Assembly: GCA_035549875.1 (NCBI GenBank)
Contig: DASZPV010000010.1
Coordinates: 6,947-70,946, forward strand
Direction of reading: 5' to 3'
DNA: 64,000 nt
DNA from: JAKFWI01 sp035549875
GTDB taxonomy: Bacteria > Pseudomonadota > Alphaproteobacteria > Caulobacterales > Aquidulcibacteraceae
In this document: piece after piece, positions 8,149 through 17,027 of the stretch
Layout of the letters: the number at the start of each line of letters is the position of its first letter
Position numbering within the stretch: position 1 is the stretch's first letter
Notes under the pieces: generated by a model
Database searches by the model: none
Told to the model about the DNA's origin: nothing
The model's input: only the letters and a program-made list of their open reading frames with translations
Translations under genes and position numbers: made by a program

Positions 8149-9399
8149 TTACTTGGCCGCGTGCGGCGCGGGCGCCAATTGTTCAGCAGAAAGCGCGTTT
8201 GGCGGTGGTTTCTCCGAGAAGCCCTTGAATACAAACTTCTGCGCCCTGGATCCGGGGACGACTTCGCCCGTGTAGAGATTGCCTTTGGAATCGACGGCGA
8301 TGTGGTGGATTCCCTGAAAATTTCCCGGCTCCGGTCCACGCCGTCCAAACTGATACAACACCTTCAGCGTTTTGCGATCGACCACCGCGACGCGAGAATT
8401 GCCAAAATCGGAAAGGTAGAGAAATTTCTGCGCAGGGTCTGGCGAAAACGCCATTCCGGACACGGATTCCGGCGCGGGACCCGCACGATTCAAAAACATT
8501 TCCGTCAGATATTTGCCGCTCGGCGTGAAGAGCTGCACGCGCCGGTTAGTCCGATCGGCGACATAGACGACGCCATCATTGGAAACGAGTATCCCATGCA
8601 CCGGCCCTGCGAATTTCTTCGGGCCCGCCCCATCCGTATCGAGCGGCGCCGGCGCCGCGGCGGGCGCGGCGGGTTGACCAGGCTGCGGCGCAGGGCCGCC
8701 ATTGGCGCCGGGCCCGCCAGAACTGGCGTCATCGGAGGGTGGGTTGCCGAACGCACCCCACATACGCTTCACCGCGAATGTCGCAGCGTCCAGCACTACC
8801 ACGCGGCGATTGCCGTACCCATCGGCGACGAACAATTCGTTCGTCTTCGGCCAGACGAAAAAGTCGCCGGGCTTGTTCACCGACGCCTTATCGAGGCTGC
8901 CCTTGCTCACCGTGCGACCGCCAAATTGTTTCAGAAATTTTCCGTCGGCGGTGAATTTCAGAATCATGTCGTCGGAGCGCGTCGTCTGCGACCGGCCGCC
9001 AGGGCTGCTGCCGCTGATGTAAACGTTGTCGTTTCGGTCGACGAAGATGTTGTGCTCCACGTCGGGCCAGTCATACCCGGCGCCCTCTCCGCCCCAGGCA
9101 TGGACAACCTTGCCGTTTTGATCGAGCGCCACGACCGCCGGGGCCGCGACCTTGCCGGCGGGAACCGAACGCGGACGGTGGATCAGCCAGATATTATCGT
9201 GGCGATCGACGGCGATCTTGGAAACCGTGCTGATCACCCAATCATTGGGCAGTTTCGGCCATGCAGGATCGACCTCGAAAACTGGCGCCGGCATGGCGAG
9301 AGATTGCGCCGCAGCCCTTGTCGTCAGCGCCGGCGCGGCGCCGAGGGCGAAAATTAGTGCGGCGGCGAACAATGCGCGCGTCATAAAACAGCGTTTCAT
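8149..9399 (-). CDS. Exported NHL-repeat beta-propeller protein
   Basis: Start at ATG 9399 (GGGAGG about 6 bases upstream) gives 416 residues with a signal peptide. Several NHL repeats are visible, such as VDRHDNIWLIHRP, VDRNDNVYISG, VSNDGVVYVADRTNRRVQLF and LYLSDFGNSRVAVVD. A Gly/Pro/Ala-rich linker near residues 225-255 splits the propeller. Proteins like this are often labelled peptidyl-alpha-hydroxyglycine lyase-like, but I see nothing that proves that activity. It follows the cytochrome c-NHL fusion by 71 bp and shares its NHL pattern, so the two may be partners. Confidence 0.82.
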   Translation of the reverse strand: MKRCFMTRALFAAALIFALGAAPALTTRAAAQSLAMPAPVFEVDPAWPKLPNDWVISTVSKIAVDRHDNIWLIHRPRSVPAGKVAAPAVVALDQNGKVVHAWGGEGAGYDWPDVEHNIFVDRNDNVYISGSSPGGRSQTTRSDDMILKFTADGKFLKQFGGRTVSKGSLDKASVNKPGDFFVWPKTNELFVADGYGNRRVVVLDAATFAVKRMWGAFGNPPSDDASSGGPGANGGPAPQPGQPAAPAAAPAPLDTDGAGPKKFAGPVHGILVSNDGVVYVADRTNRRVQLFTPSGKYLTEMFLNRAGPAPESVSGMAFSPDPAQKFLYLSDFGNSRVAVVDRKTLKVLYQFGRRGPEPGNFQGIHHIAVDSKGNLYTGEVVPGSRAQKFVFKGFSEKPPPNALSAEQLAPAPHAAK

Positions 9400-9470
9400 C
9401 GGCCGCCTCCCTATGGCGCCAAGACGTATATTCTTATAGCCGCGAAGTGAACCCGGAAGTGTGCGCGCGC

Positions 9471-10946
9471 CTATTTCGGCGCGTAGCGCGCGATCGTTTC
9501 CTGGTAGACCTCGGCGATGTAAACCACGCCTTTGGCATCGGCCCACACGCCCTCGCCGCCGCTGGCGGAGACTTTGGTTTCATCCATGTCGTCGGGAATG
9601 AAGGCGGTGACCTTTCCGGTCTTGGCGCTGCCGATGCGCACGCCGCGCTTCCAGCCCGGATGATAGGCGTAGCCCGGCTGATCGCGAGATTCGGAATCGG
9701 AGACGTACAGCACGTCGTTCTTGTCGATGTAGCAACCGCTCGGCCGGCCGAACTGGCTCCACTCGGCTATGAACTTGCCGTTCTGGTCGAATATTTGCAG
9801 GCGATTGTTGCTGCGATCGCCAACGAAGACGCGGCCGGCCGAATCCAGCGCCAGACAATGGGGGGTTTGAAACTCGCCCGGCCCGCTGCCGTGCATGCCC
9901 CATTGCATCAGGAACTTTCCATTCTTGTCGAGTTTCACCACGCGCGAATTGCCCATGGTGGGACTATGGGCCTTGGTGGTGATCGTATCGCCGCCGTGGC
10001 CGTCCGAGACAAAAATGTCCCCGTTTGCCGCAATGACCACCGCATTGGGCTCATGGAACGTGTGTTCGTCATTGCCGGCGACGCCCGGCTTGCCGAGCGT
10101 CTTCAGCAGCTTGCCGTTTTTGTCGAATTGCATGACGACATCGCCGATCTTGCCGTCATTGTGGTTATCGGCGATCCAGATGCGATCGTTCTTGTCGACG
10201 AAGATGCCGTGCGCAAACAGGATTTTCCCGGCGCCCCAGGATTTGATGAAATAGCCCTTGGAGTCGAACTGCATCACCGGATCGAGCGGGCTGCCCGCGC
10301 AATCGTTTTTCGCGCAGCGATCGACAACCCAGATATTGCCCTTGCTGTCGCCCGCAACGGTGCTGCTCGAGCCAAACTTGCGGCCCTTGGGCAATTTGAA
10401 GAAATTGTCCGTCCGCTCGTAGGGATTGGGCAGCGCGTTGAGCGGCGCCATGGCCGGTTGCGCCGCAGCAGGGCCCGCGCTAACCGGCGCGCCCGCCGGC
10501 GCGGCGGTCTTCTGCGGTTGAACCGCACTGATCAGGACGCCCGATTGCCTAACCGTATCGCCTGGCAGGTCAGCCTTGCCGGCCGGGGCGTCGTTCTGCT
10601 GCAGCAGATACGCCACAAGATCGGTCGTGCGCGCCGCGCTGAGGGAGCCGGGATTATCCAGCGGCATCGTCGTGCGAATGCGCTGCACCAGATCGCCAAC
10701 GGATTGGGCATCCCAATTGGAAAGGAAACGAGAGCCCTTGAGAGGCGGGATCTCATCCTTGCCTTCCAGCCCCTCGTTGTGACAACGCGCGCAATCTGCC
10801 GCGTACACCGCCTTGCCGCGGTCAGCCTGGGCTGACGAGTAAACGCCATCCCAGATGGAGGGCTTGGACGCGCCTTGGGCGTAAAGCGAAGTCGAAGCGC
10901 CCGTCACGGCGACAAGGGAAAGCGCCGCAACCGAGAACCACCGCAT
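9471..10946 (-). CDS. Periplasmic cytochrome c fused to NHL propeller
   Basis: The ATG at 10946 follows AAGGAG and gives 491 residues. After a signal peptide (MRWFSVAALS..., ending LYAQ), a class I cytochrome c has CARCH at residues 52-56 and a likely Met ligand in TTMPLDNPG. A Pro/Ala linker leads to an NHL propeller with IWVVDRCAKNDCAG, IWIADNHNDG, IFVSDGHGG and VFVGDRSNNRLQIFDQ. The cytochrome part is nearly the same as the whole stand-alone cytochrome encoded next to it at 10975-11409, including the signal peptide, so one arose by duplication. The expected role is to receive or relay electrons in the periplasm while the propeller binds a partner or substrate. Confidence 0.85.
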   Translation of the reverse strand: MRWFSVAALSLVAVTGASTSLYAQGASKPSIWDGVYSSAQADRGKAVYAADCARCHNEGLEGKDEIPPLKGSRFLSNWDAQSVGDLVQRIRTTMPLDNPGSLSAARTTDLVAYLLQQNDAPAGKADLPGDTVRQSGVLISAVQPQKTAAPAGAPVSAGPAAAQPAMAPLNALPNPYERTDNFFKLPKGRKFGSSSTVAGDSKGNIWVVDRCAKNDCAGSPLDPVMQFDSKGYFIKSWGAGKILFAHGIFVDKNDRIWIADNHNDGKIGDVVMQFDKNGKLLKTLGKPGVAGNDEHTFHEPNAVVIAANGDIFVSDGHGGDTITTKAHSPTMGNSRVVKLDKNGKFLMQWGMHGSGPGEFQTPHCLALDSAGRVFVGDRSNNRLQIFDQNGKFIAEWSQFGRPSGCYIDKNDVLYVSDSESRDQPGYAYHPGWKRGVRIGSAKTGKVTAFIPDDMDETKVSASGGEGVWADAKGVVYIAEVYQETIARYAPK

Positions 10947-10974
10947 TGCCGCACTCCTTACAATGGTCGCTTGG

Positions 10975-11409
10975 TCACGGCTTTTGCGCGGCGATCTGGA
11001 TGCCCGCTTGCGTGAACGGATCGCTGGACAGTTCGGCCGCGCCGGCCGGAATGTCGTTTTGCTGCAGTAGATACGCAACCAGATCGGTCGTGCTCGCCGC
11101 GCTGAGTGAGCCGGGATTATCCAGCGGCATGGTTCCGCGAACGCGCTGCGTCAGGTCGCTGACCTGTTGGGCGTCCCAATTAGAGAGGAAGTGAGAGCCC
11201 TTCAGCGGCGGAATCTCATCCTTCCCTTCCAGCCCCTCGTTGTGACAACGCGCGCAATTTTCGGCGTAAACTGCCTTGCCGCGATCAGCCTGGGCGGCGG
11301 TATACACACCCGCCCAAACGGTGAATTTGGGCGCGCTCTGGGCGTAGAGCGAGGTCGAAATCCCCGCCGCCGCCACAAGGGCAAGCCCCGCAATCGAAAA
11401 CCAACGCAT
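10975..11409 (-). CDS. Small periplasmic cytochrome c
   Basis: This 144-residue protein starts at ATG 11409 behind GGGAGAATG. The signal peptide MRWFSIAGLA... ends in LYAQ; CARCH is at residues 52-56 and the Met ligand is likely in GTMPLDNPG. It lies 68 bp downstream of a PQQ dehydrogenase that lacks its own heme, so it is the probable electron acceptor for that enzyme. It is a close paralog of the N-terminal domain of the following gene (28 bp apart). Confidence 0.88.
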   Translation of the reverse strand: MRWFSIAGLALVAAAGISTSLYAQSAPKFTVWAGVYTAAQADRGKAVYAENCARCHNEGLEGKDEIPPLKGSHFLSNWDAQQVSDLTQRVRGTMPLDNPGSLSAASTTDLVAYLLQQNDIPAGAAELSSDPFTQAGIQIAAQKP

Positions 11410-11477
11410 TGTGATATCATTCTCCCATGGCGGTCGCCGCCTAGCCTTCGCCATTAGCGGCCCGCCCCTGTTTGACG

Positions 11478-13631
11478 TCAATTACCTGAAGGCAGCCTGA
11501 ACGCGATGTATTCGCCAGAGTAGTTGCCGCCCGAGACCGCCACGATGATGTATTGCTTGCCGTTGTGCATATAGGTCATCGGCGAGCCGCTCTGCGGGGC
11601 CGGCAAATAGACCGCCCCCACCTCTTTGCCGGTCATCTTGTCGTAGGCGCGCAGCATTGCGCCGCGGGGGCGGCCCGGCGCTGTCGATACCAACGGATCG
11701 CCGCTGATCACCAGGCTTTTGGTCACCACTAGGCCCACCGCGCCGTTCTGGCCGGTCTTGGGAATGGTGAGACCTTTGAGCGCCGGATTGTTCTTGATCT
11801 CGTCTGGCGTGTCGCCATGCGCCACTTGCCAGCGGAAATCGCCGGTATCCAGGTTGATGGCGGTGATCGTGCCATAGGGCGGCTTGAACAGCGGCAGGCC
11901 GTCCACGGTCCTCGGCACAGGAGGGGCGCTTGGCTTGGTTTGACCGGCCTTGGCCAGTATCGCCGCCAGCCTAGCTTGCTCAGGCGTGACCTTCGGTGCA
12001 TCGGAGGCCGTGCCGAAACCGGGGCCGCCCTGTACCGAGAACGGCTGGCCCGCGGTGCCTTCGACGTACCTAGCGTCGGTATATCCCTCAGGGGGCTCGA
12101 TTAGGCCATGCGTCGTGACATTGCCGTTGCCGGCAGGCACGAAGACGGTATGGGTTTCCGGATCGAACCCGCCGCCCTGCCAATTGGTGCCGTTGGCCGA
12201 GCTATCCGAACTCATCGTCGATAGCGGGCCGCCAACCTTGCTCAGCACAGGCGGGGTGAACACAGGGCCGATCTTGAAGTTCTTGATCAGCGCCAACGCC
12301 TTTTTGCGCAACTCCGGGGTGAAATCGATGAGGTCCTCAGTGCGGATCGCGTTGCGCGAATACGCCGCCGGCTTGGTCGGATGCGGTTGCGTCTTGGAAG
12401 TCTTCTCCCCCGGCACATCGCTCTGCGGCACCGCCTTTTCGACGATCGGCCAGACCGGCTTGCCGGTTACGCGGTCGAGCACATAGAGGAAGCCCTGCTT
12501 GGAGGGCATGGCGAGGGCCTTGATCGGCTTACCCTTGACCACGATGTCGCCCAGGATCGGCGGCGAGGTGGCGTCCATGTTCCAAATGGGATGGTGAACC
12601 ATCTGGAAATGCCATTTCCGCTTGCCGGTATGCAGATCGACGCAGACGATGCTGTCGGCGAATAAATTGTCGCCGTGGCGCGAGCCGCCATAGACGTCGT
12701 TGGTGGCGTCCTCGATCGGCAGATAAACGCTGTCCAGCTCAGTATCCACCGTAACACTGGCCCATGATCCAGCATTGCCGTTGAAATCGGCGGAATTCTT
12801 CTCCCAGGTGTCGTAACCGAACTCGCCCATCTGCGGCACGTTATGAAAGGTCCAGAGCAGCTTGCCGGTCTTTACGTCCCAGCCGCGTACGAGGCCCTTG
12901 GTGTTGTTTTGCGTGGTCGGCTGAAAGCCTTCCTTCATGGACGAACCGACAATGATCACGTCCTTCGCGACGGTCGGCGTCGAGTGCAGGCCGATTTCGC
13001 CGGTTTCGAGATCGATCTGCTTGTATTTGCCGGGCTGTCCAAGGATTCCGGTCACGGCGCCGACTTTCATGTCGATTATGCCGTGTTCGCCGAAGCCTTC
13101 GATCGGCCTGCCGTTCCTGGCGTCGAGCGCGACCAGCCGGTAGCCGGTGGTCACATAGAAGATGCGCTCATCGCCCTTGCCATCGGTCCAGTAGGAAACG
13201 CCGCGGCCGGAAAGCTGACGCGGCGAATTCGCCGCGCGCGCGCCTTCGTTGAGGCTGTACATCCACTTCAATTCGCCCGTCGCAGCATCCAGCGCGATTA
13301 CGTCGCGGCGCGAGCCGGCCGTAGTGTAGATCGTGCCGTTGATTTCGAGCGGCGTGCCTTCGAGTTTGAATTCGGGACGGGCGCCGAAATAGTCCGTCTT
13401 GAAGCGCCAGGCGACTTCCAGTTTGTTGAAATTGGACGCGTTGATCTGATCCTGCGGAGAATAGCGCGTACCGGCCGTATCGCCGAAATAGAGCGGCCAA
13501 TCCCCTCTCGCGGTGGAGGGTTGACCATAGGGCTGAGCGGCTTTCTGCGCCCCCGCCTCGCCCGCACCGAAAAACGGCGCGGCCACGATCGCCGCCGCCA
13601 GCAAAAATCCGTTCCACTCGCGATGCGCCAC
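11478..13631 (-). CDS. Periplasmic PQQ-dependent dehydrogenase (no heme domain)
   Basis: The 717-residue protein starts with GTG at 13631, after a GGGGGATGG ribosome site, and has a signal peptide ending near GEAGAQ. Propeller W-motifs recur (ALDAATGELKWMY, GWDVKTGKLLWTF, CVDLHTGKRKWHF, AINLDTGDFRWQV). The overall pattern (RYSPQDQINASNF, YKQIDLETGEIG, DMDATSPP-like WNMDATSPPILGD) resembles glucose/quinate-type membrane quinoproteins but without their N-terminal membrane anchor. It oxidises a sugar, polyol or alcohol with PQQ. First gene of a five-gene leftward operon; the cytochrome c next door probably takes its electrons. The substrate is not predictable here. Confidence 0.9.
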   Translation of the reverse strand: MAHREWNGFLLAAAIVAAPFFGAGEAGAQKAAQPYGQPSTARGDWPLYFGDTAGTRYSPQDQINASNFNKLEVAWRFKTDYFGARPEFKLEGTPLEINGTIYTTAGSRRDVIALDAATGELKWMYSLNEGARAANSPRQLSGRGVSYWTDGKGDERIFYVTTGYRLVALDARNGRPIEGFGEHGIIDMKVGAVTGILGQPGKYKQIDLETGEIGLHSTPTVAKDVIIVGSSMKEGFQPTTQNNTKGLVRGWDVKTGKLLWTFHNVPQMGEFGYDTWEKNSADFNGNAGSWASVTVDTELDSVYLPIEDATNDVYGGSRHGDNLFADSIVCVDLHTGKRKWHFQMVHHPIWNMDATSPPILGDIVVKGKPIKALAMPSKQGFLYVLDRVTGKPVWPIVEKAVPQSDVPGEKTSKTQPHPTKPAAYSRNAIRTEDLIDFTPELRKKALALIKNFKIGPVFTPPVLSKVGGPLSTMSSDSSANGTNWQGGGFDPETHTVFVPAGNGNVTTHGLIEPPEGYTDARYVEGTAGQPFSVQGGPGFGTASDAPKVTPEQARLAAILAKAGQTKPSAPPVPRTVDGLPLFKPPYGTITAINLDTGDFRWQVAHGDTPDEIKNNPALKGLTIPKTGQNGAVGLVVTKSLVISGDPLVSTAPGRPRGAMLRAYDKMTGKEVGAVYLPAPQSGSPMTYMHNGKQYIIVAVSGGNYSGEYIAFRLPSGN

Positions 13632-13974
13632 GATCCATCCCCCTATATTGATCGAATGAGAAACGCTAACGTTGCAGTCGCATAACTTCGTCGTGCAACA
13701 CCTTCAGCGCCGCTTCTGCAGAAAATCCATTTCAGACGCAACCGGCAGCGGCCCATCAACAGCGTAGTCTCATCCAACAGATTTGTTCTAGTCTTTCGCC
13801 TAGTTCAAACAATTGGCCCGCTTGCGCACCGTCCCCACGGCCGTTAGTTTGCCCTTCTACAGTATGGTGCCCCTCTGTCGATACTGTCAAGGAGGGCTCT
13901 CCCGCGCGCGCTAGCGTTGTTGCGGTGGACGATATGAGGCCATATGTCGAGGCGATTTGGCAGGAGGCTCCCAG
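13632..13974. promoter_or_regulatory. Divergent intergenic region with candidate promoter and inverted repeat
   Basis: This 343-bp gap separates the leftward PQQ operon from the rightward 13975 gene. I see no coding sequence. On the minus strand TTGACA (complement of 13885-13890) and CATACT (complement of 13861-13866) are 18 bases apart, a good promoter pointing to the PQQ dehydrogenase with a leader of about 220 bases. The same place has a 7-bp inverted repeat, ACAGTAT at 13859-13865 and ATACTGT at 13881-13887, that could be an operator. Related sequences occur in several other intergenic gaps (see findings). Confidence 0.4.
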
Positions 13975-14439
13975 ATGCGTCATGTAATGGCTTTTGCAAC
14001 CCTATTCACGATCCTTCTGGCGCATGCCGCTCCAGCTCAGCCAACCGGCGCGCTCGTCGCGCCGCCCTGCGACGGCGACATCGCAAACGTACGCCTGACG
14101 GAGATTACGCCGACCGGCACGATGGCGGGCTACCTCAAGGCGGTGAACGATCATCGCGCATGGTACAAAGCGCATGGGTTCACCGGAAATGAGATTTTCG
14201 TGTCCCAGATTATGGCTGAAAACCCCGCGACCAAAAAACTCGAATATTCCAAGACCGAGGTTCTGGCGTTCCACATTCGGCCGCCCTTCATGCCGGGCAG
14301 CACCGGGCATGACGCGGCGTGGGACACGTTCCATGACCTCTATCGCAAGAACTCAAATATCAAGGCGACCTACAATATCTGCATGCCGAAAAACGGCATG
14401 GGCGGACGCGGACCGGAGCCCGCGGCGCCAGGCAAATGA
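13975..14439 (+). CDS. Exported hypothetical protein
   Basis: This 154-residue protein starts at the ATG at 13975, directly after an AGGAGG site; the Met six codons earlier is less likely. The signal peptide ends near HAAPAQP. The mature part has a PPCDGD N-terminus and a C-terminal ICMPKNGMG, two cysteines that could form a disulfide. The middle (TMAGYLKAVNDHRAWYKAHG) is predicted helical. I do not recognise the family. It is single in its transcription unit, between the divergent PQQ operon and the convergent SDR gene. Confidence 0.65.
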   Translation: MRHVMAFATLFTILLAHAAPAQPTGALVAPPCDGDIANVRLTEITPTGTMAGYLKAVNDHRAWYKAHGFTGNEIFVSQIMAENPATKKLEYSKTEVLAFHIRPPFMPGSTGHDAAWDTFHDLYRKNSNIKATYNICMPKNGMGGRGPEPAAPGK

Positions 14440-14465
14440 ACCCAGGGCGGCGGGGCTCATCACGA

Positions 14466-15227
14466 TTACGCGAGTTCGCCGCCATCAATGGGTATTGTCA
14501 GCCCGGTTAGATACATGGACTCATCGGACGCCAAGAACGCAACCACGCTCGCGACGTCCTCGGGTTGTCCGATACGCCCCAGCGGGACATTAAATCCGCT
14601 TCTCCTGACCGCCTCGCGGTAGTTTTCTTCGTCCAGGCCAGCCCAGCGCGGAAACGCCGTTTCGATGGCGCCTGGAGCGATGGCGTTGGCGCGAATGCGC
14701 GCCGGCCCCAGTTCGCGCGCGAAAGCGCGCGTCAGCATAAGAACGCCCGCTTTGCTGATGTTGTAGAGCGGGCTTCCCCCGCCGAACTTCAAAGCGCCCG
14801 CCGACGAAGTATAGATGATCGACGCGTGCGGCGCACACGGCAGCATGTAGGGGACGGCGCAATTGGTCGCGAAGAAGTGACTTTTCAGGTTGATGGCGAA
14901 GGCAGCGTCAAACTGTTCTTCGGTAACGTTGAACCCCTCGGGCGCCCTCGATCCCACGTTAGAGAACAAAACATGGAGCCGCCCATAGGTCTTGCCCAGG
15001 AAATCGAACATCGATCGCAATTGTGAAGGCGACGACGCATCGACCTGGTACGGCGTCGCCTCGCCGCCGGCCGCCTTCACCTCCTCGGCCGCACGCGCGG
15101 CGGCGTCGCCGTTCCAATCGGAGATGACAACGGCTGCCCCCTTGGCTGCAAGCGCGCGCGCGGACGCAAGGCCAATGCCCGCCGCGCCCCCAATCACCAA
15201 TGCCACTCTGTCCTTCAGATTCGACAC
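14466..15227 (-). CDS. SDR-family oxidoreductase
   Basis: Start is GTG at 15227 after AGGAGGG, giving 253 residues. This is a classical short-chain dehydrogenase: nucleotide-binding GGAAGIG near residue 13, D-x-N-x-D region, NVG in the LFSNVGS strand, catalytic Ser in IYTSSAG and Tyr-x-x-x-Lys in LYNISKAG. Asp in ISDWNGD at the end of beta-2 suggests NAD(H) preference. Cytoplasmic; oxidises a hydroxyl or reduces a ketone, substrate unknown. It lies 27 bp downstream of the isochorismatase-like gene on the same strand, so they are probably co-transcribed. Confidence 0.9.
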   Translation of the reverse strand: MSNLKDRVALVIGGAAGIGLASARALAAKGAAVVISDWNGDAAARAAEEVKAAGGEATPYQVDASSPSQLRSMFDFLGKTYGRLHVLFSNVGSRAPEGFNVTEEQFDAAFAINLKSHFFATNCAVPYMLPCAPHASIIYTSSAGALKFGGGSPLYNISKAGVLMLTRAFARELGPARIRANAIAPGAIETAFPRWAGLDEENYREAVRRSGFNVPLGRIGQPEDVASVVAFLASDESMYLTGLTIPIDGGELA

Positions 15228-15254
15228 TGCGAACCCTCCTTCGTTGGTCCGCTT

Positions 15255-15818
15255 CTACCCACCGGCGCCTTCGAGAAGACGAATGATTTCCTGGGTCGTG
15301 CCCGTCTCGCCCAGCTTCGGGAAAACCCTCATCACGCTGTTGGCGTAGCAATCGGCGTTTGGATCGCTCATCGCATCGATCGCAAGCGTGACGTTGTATC
15401 CAAGCTCATGGGCGCTGCGGGCGGTCGATTCCACCCCGATGCTGGTCGCTACGCCGCAGATCACGACCTGCGTCACGCCGAGCTTTTTGAGGGATTCGTC
15501 TAGGCCCGTGTGATTGAAAGCGCCCCACGTGCGCTTGGTCACCAAAATGTCTTCCGGCTGCCGGTTCATCTCGGGAACGATTTCGTTCCAGTCGGCGGGG
15601 CGATCAACCGGACGCGGAGGCATCTCATTTCGCCCCGGCGCCGCGCCGCCCGCATTGACGAGCACAACGGGCAGGCGCCGTTTGCGGAACGCATCGGCCA
15701 GCAGCCGCGATTGCTTCACGACGCCCTGCATGGGGTGGATGGTGGGCGCGGCCATGAGGCTTTTTTGCAAATCCACCACGATCAGCGCCGTGCGAGGGTC
15801 GATCGTCGTTACGGCCAT
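15255..15818 (-). CDS. Isochorismatase-fold hydrolase with Gly at the usual Cys position
   Basis: The 187-residue protein starts at ATG 15818 behind AGGAGT. Family features are the Asp in ALIVVDLQKS (residue 16), the Lys in TKRTWGAF (about 98) and the cis-peptide region CGVATSIGVESTAR (about 122-135). Cysteine hydrolases of this fold such as nicotinamidase have Cys where this protein has Gly (TSIGVE). Gly at that place is seen in true isochorismatases, which use no Cys nucleophile. So it is either an isochorismatase-like vinyl-ether hydrolase or a non-Cys relative; no siderophore genes are near. It heads a two-gene unit with the SDR. Confidence 0.85.
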   Translation of the reverse strand: MAVTTIDPRTALIVVDLQKSLMAAPTIHPMQGVVKQSRLLADAFRKRRLPVVLVNAGGAAPGRNEMPPRPVDRPADWNEIVPEMNRQPEDILVTKRTWGAFNHTGLDESLKKLGVTQVVICGVATSIGVESTARSAHELGYNVTLAIDAMSDPNADCYANSVMRVFPKLGETGTTQEIIRLLEGAGG

Positions 15819-16009
15819 GGTGACTCCTGTTCATTTCAGTTGAAGGCAGGACTGTTATCCGCGGTTTCGGCGCTCGTGAAGCCGGGCGGTATTATTTTAT
15901 GGCCTCGTCGTTAGCCGGGTTTCGTTCGGTGGTGGACGGCCTTTCCGCGAAATTGTACAGCTTCGGCGCAAAACCGTTGACTTGATAAGACGGGGGAGGA
16001 CGCGCGCTC

Positions 16010-16945
16010 ATGAAGAAAGCTCTGTTTTTCGCAATCGCTGTCGCCATGGGCTCGCCGGCGCTCGCCCAGACGCTGCTGCCCCCTCCGACCAACGAAGAGG
16101 TGCGCGCGCCGCGGCCGGCGCGCGGCCCCGGGATTCCGTCGGCGGTCGCCATCGAGGCGGCGCAGGCCGCGATCGCCGCTTGCGGAGCCCAAGGCCACAA
16201 AGTGACGGCGCTGGTGGTGGACTCGCAGGCCACGCCCATCGCGATGGTCTCGGCGGACGGCGCGGCGGCGATCACCCAGCGCATAGCCGCCGGCAAGGCC
16301 GCGACGACGATAAAAATGAAAATGTCGAGCGGCGAAGCCGCGGCGAAGGCGAAAACGGACCCGGCCTTCCTGGCGTCGCTGATGGCCGATCCGAGCATGG
16401 GTTCGCCTCGCCAGGGCGCCCTGCCGATCAAAATCGGAAATGATGTCTTGGGCGCTATCGCGGTTTCCGGCGCGCCGGGCGGCGACATAGACGAGACCTG
16501 CGCCGTTGTTGCACTGCCGATTATCGCCACGCGCGTCGCGGCAAGAGCAGCGCCGGCGGCAAGCGCGAAACTCGATCCCAAGCAAGTCATGTTGACGTTG
16601 CCGAAAGACTTGAAATGGACCGACACCAATGGCGCGTCCAGCGCGCCGCTGTTTGGCGATCCTTCCAAGCCCGGCTTTTATGGCGTGCTGATCAAATGGC
16701 CGCCCGGCCGCCACAGCAAGCCGCATTCCCACAATCACGATCGGTTCGCTTATGTGATCTCCGGAACATGGTGGAAAAGCACAAGCTCAACATTGGACAT
16801 GAGTACGCTGGTGCCGATCCCCGCCGGCAGCATGGTGGAAGATGTCGCCAACCAGATACATTGGGACGGCGCGCTGGATGACACCGCGCTCATCATGCTC
16901 GTCGGCGAGGGCCCGCTGACCACCAAGCAGGTTGATGCGAAATAG
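16010..16945 (+). CDS. Exported HbpS/GlcG-domain and cupin fusion protein
   Basis: This 311-residue protein has a ribosome site GGGAGG and a signal peptide ending SPALAQ. Residues about 40-185 form an HbpS/GlcG (DUF336) domain: AIEAAQAAIAACGAQG, GGxxAI-like AVSGAPGG and DETCAVVAL. Residues about 195-311 form a single cupin with the metal-type motif KPHSHNHDRFAYVISG. HbpS proteins bind heme or sense redox; the cupin may bind a metal. The fusion is unusual and both parts would sit in the periplasm. The gene is 82 bp before a quinohemoprotein dehydrogenase on the same strand, so a helper role for that enzyme is a reasonable guess. Confidence 0.82.
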   Translation: MKKALFFAIAVAMGSPALAQTLLPPPTNEEVRAPRPARGPGIPSAVAIEAAQAAIAACGAQGHKVTALVVDSQATPIAMVSADGAAAITQRIAAGKAATTIKMKMSSGEAAAKAKTDPAFLASLMADPSMGSPRQGALPIKIGNDVLGAIAVSGAPGGDIDETCAVVALPIIATRVAARAAPAASAKLDPKQVMLTLPKDLKWTDTNGASSAPLFGDPSKPGFYGVLIKWPPGRHSKPHSHNHDRFAYVISGTWWKSTSSTLDMSTLVPIPAGSMVEDVANQIHWDGALDDTALIMLVGEGPLTTKQVDAK

Positions 16946-17027
16946 GCGCTCGTCGCGATACCGGCGCCGGCCAACCCATTTGCAACGGAAATCAAGCGTC
17001 CAGCAGAACGCCCAGGGGATTTGAGCG

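Noticed and set aside
8161..9357. 398-residue open frame opposite the NHL gene
   Set aside because: Arg-rich antisense shadow; the minus-strand NHL protein has a signal peptide, repeats and a strong ribosome site.
9447..10835. 462-residue open frame opposite the cytochrome-NHL gene
   Set aside because: No recognisable domain; opposite strand encodes heme and NHL motifs.
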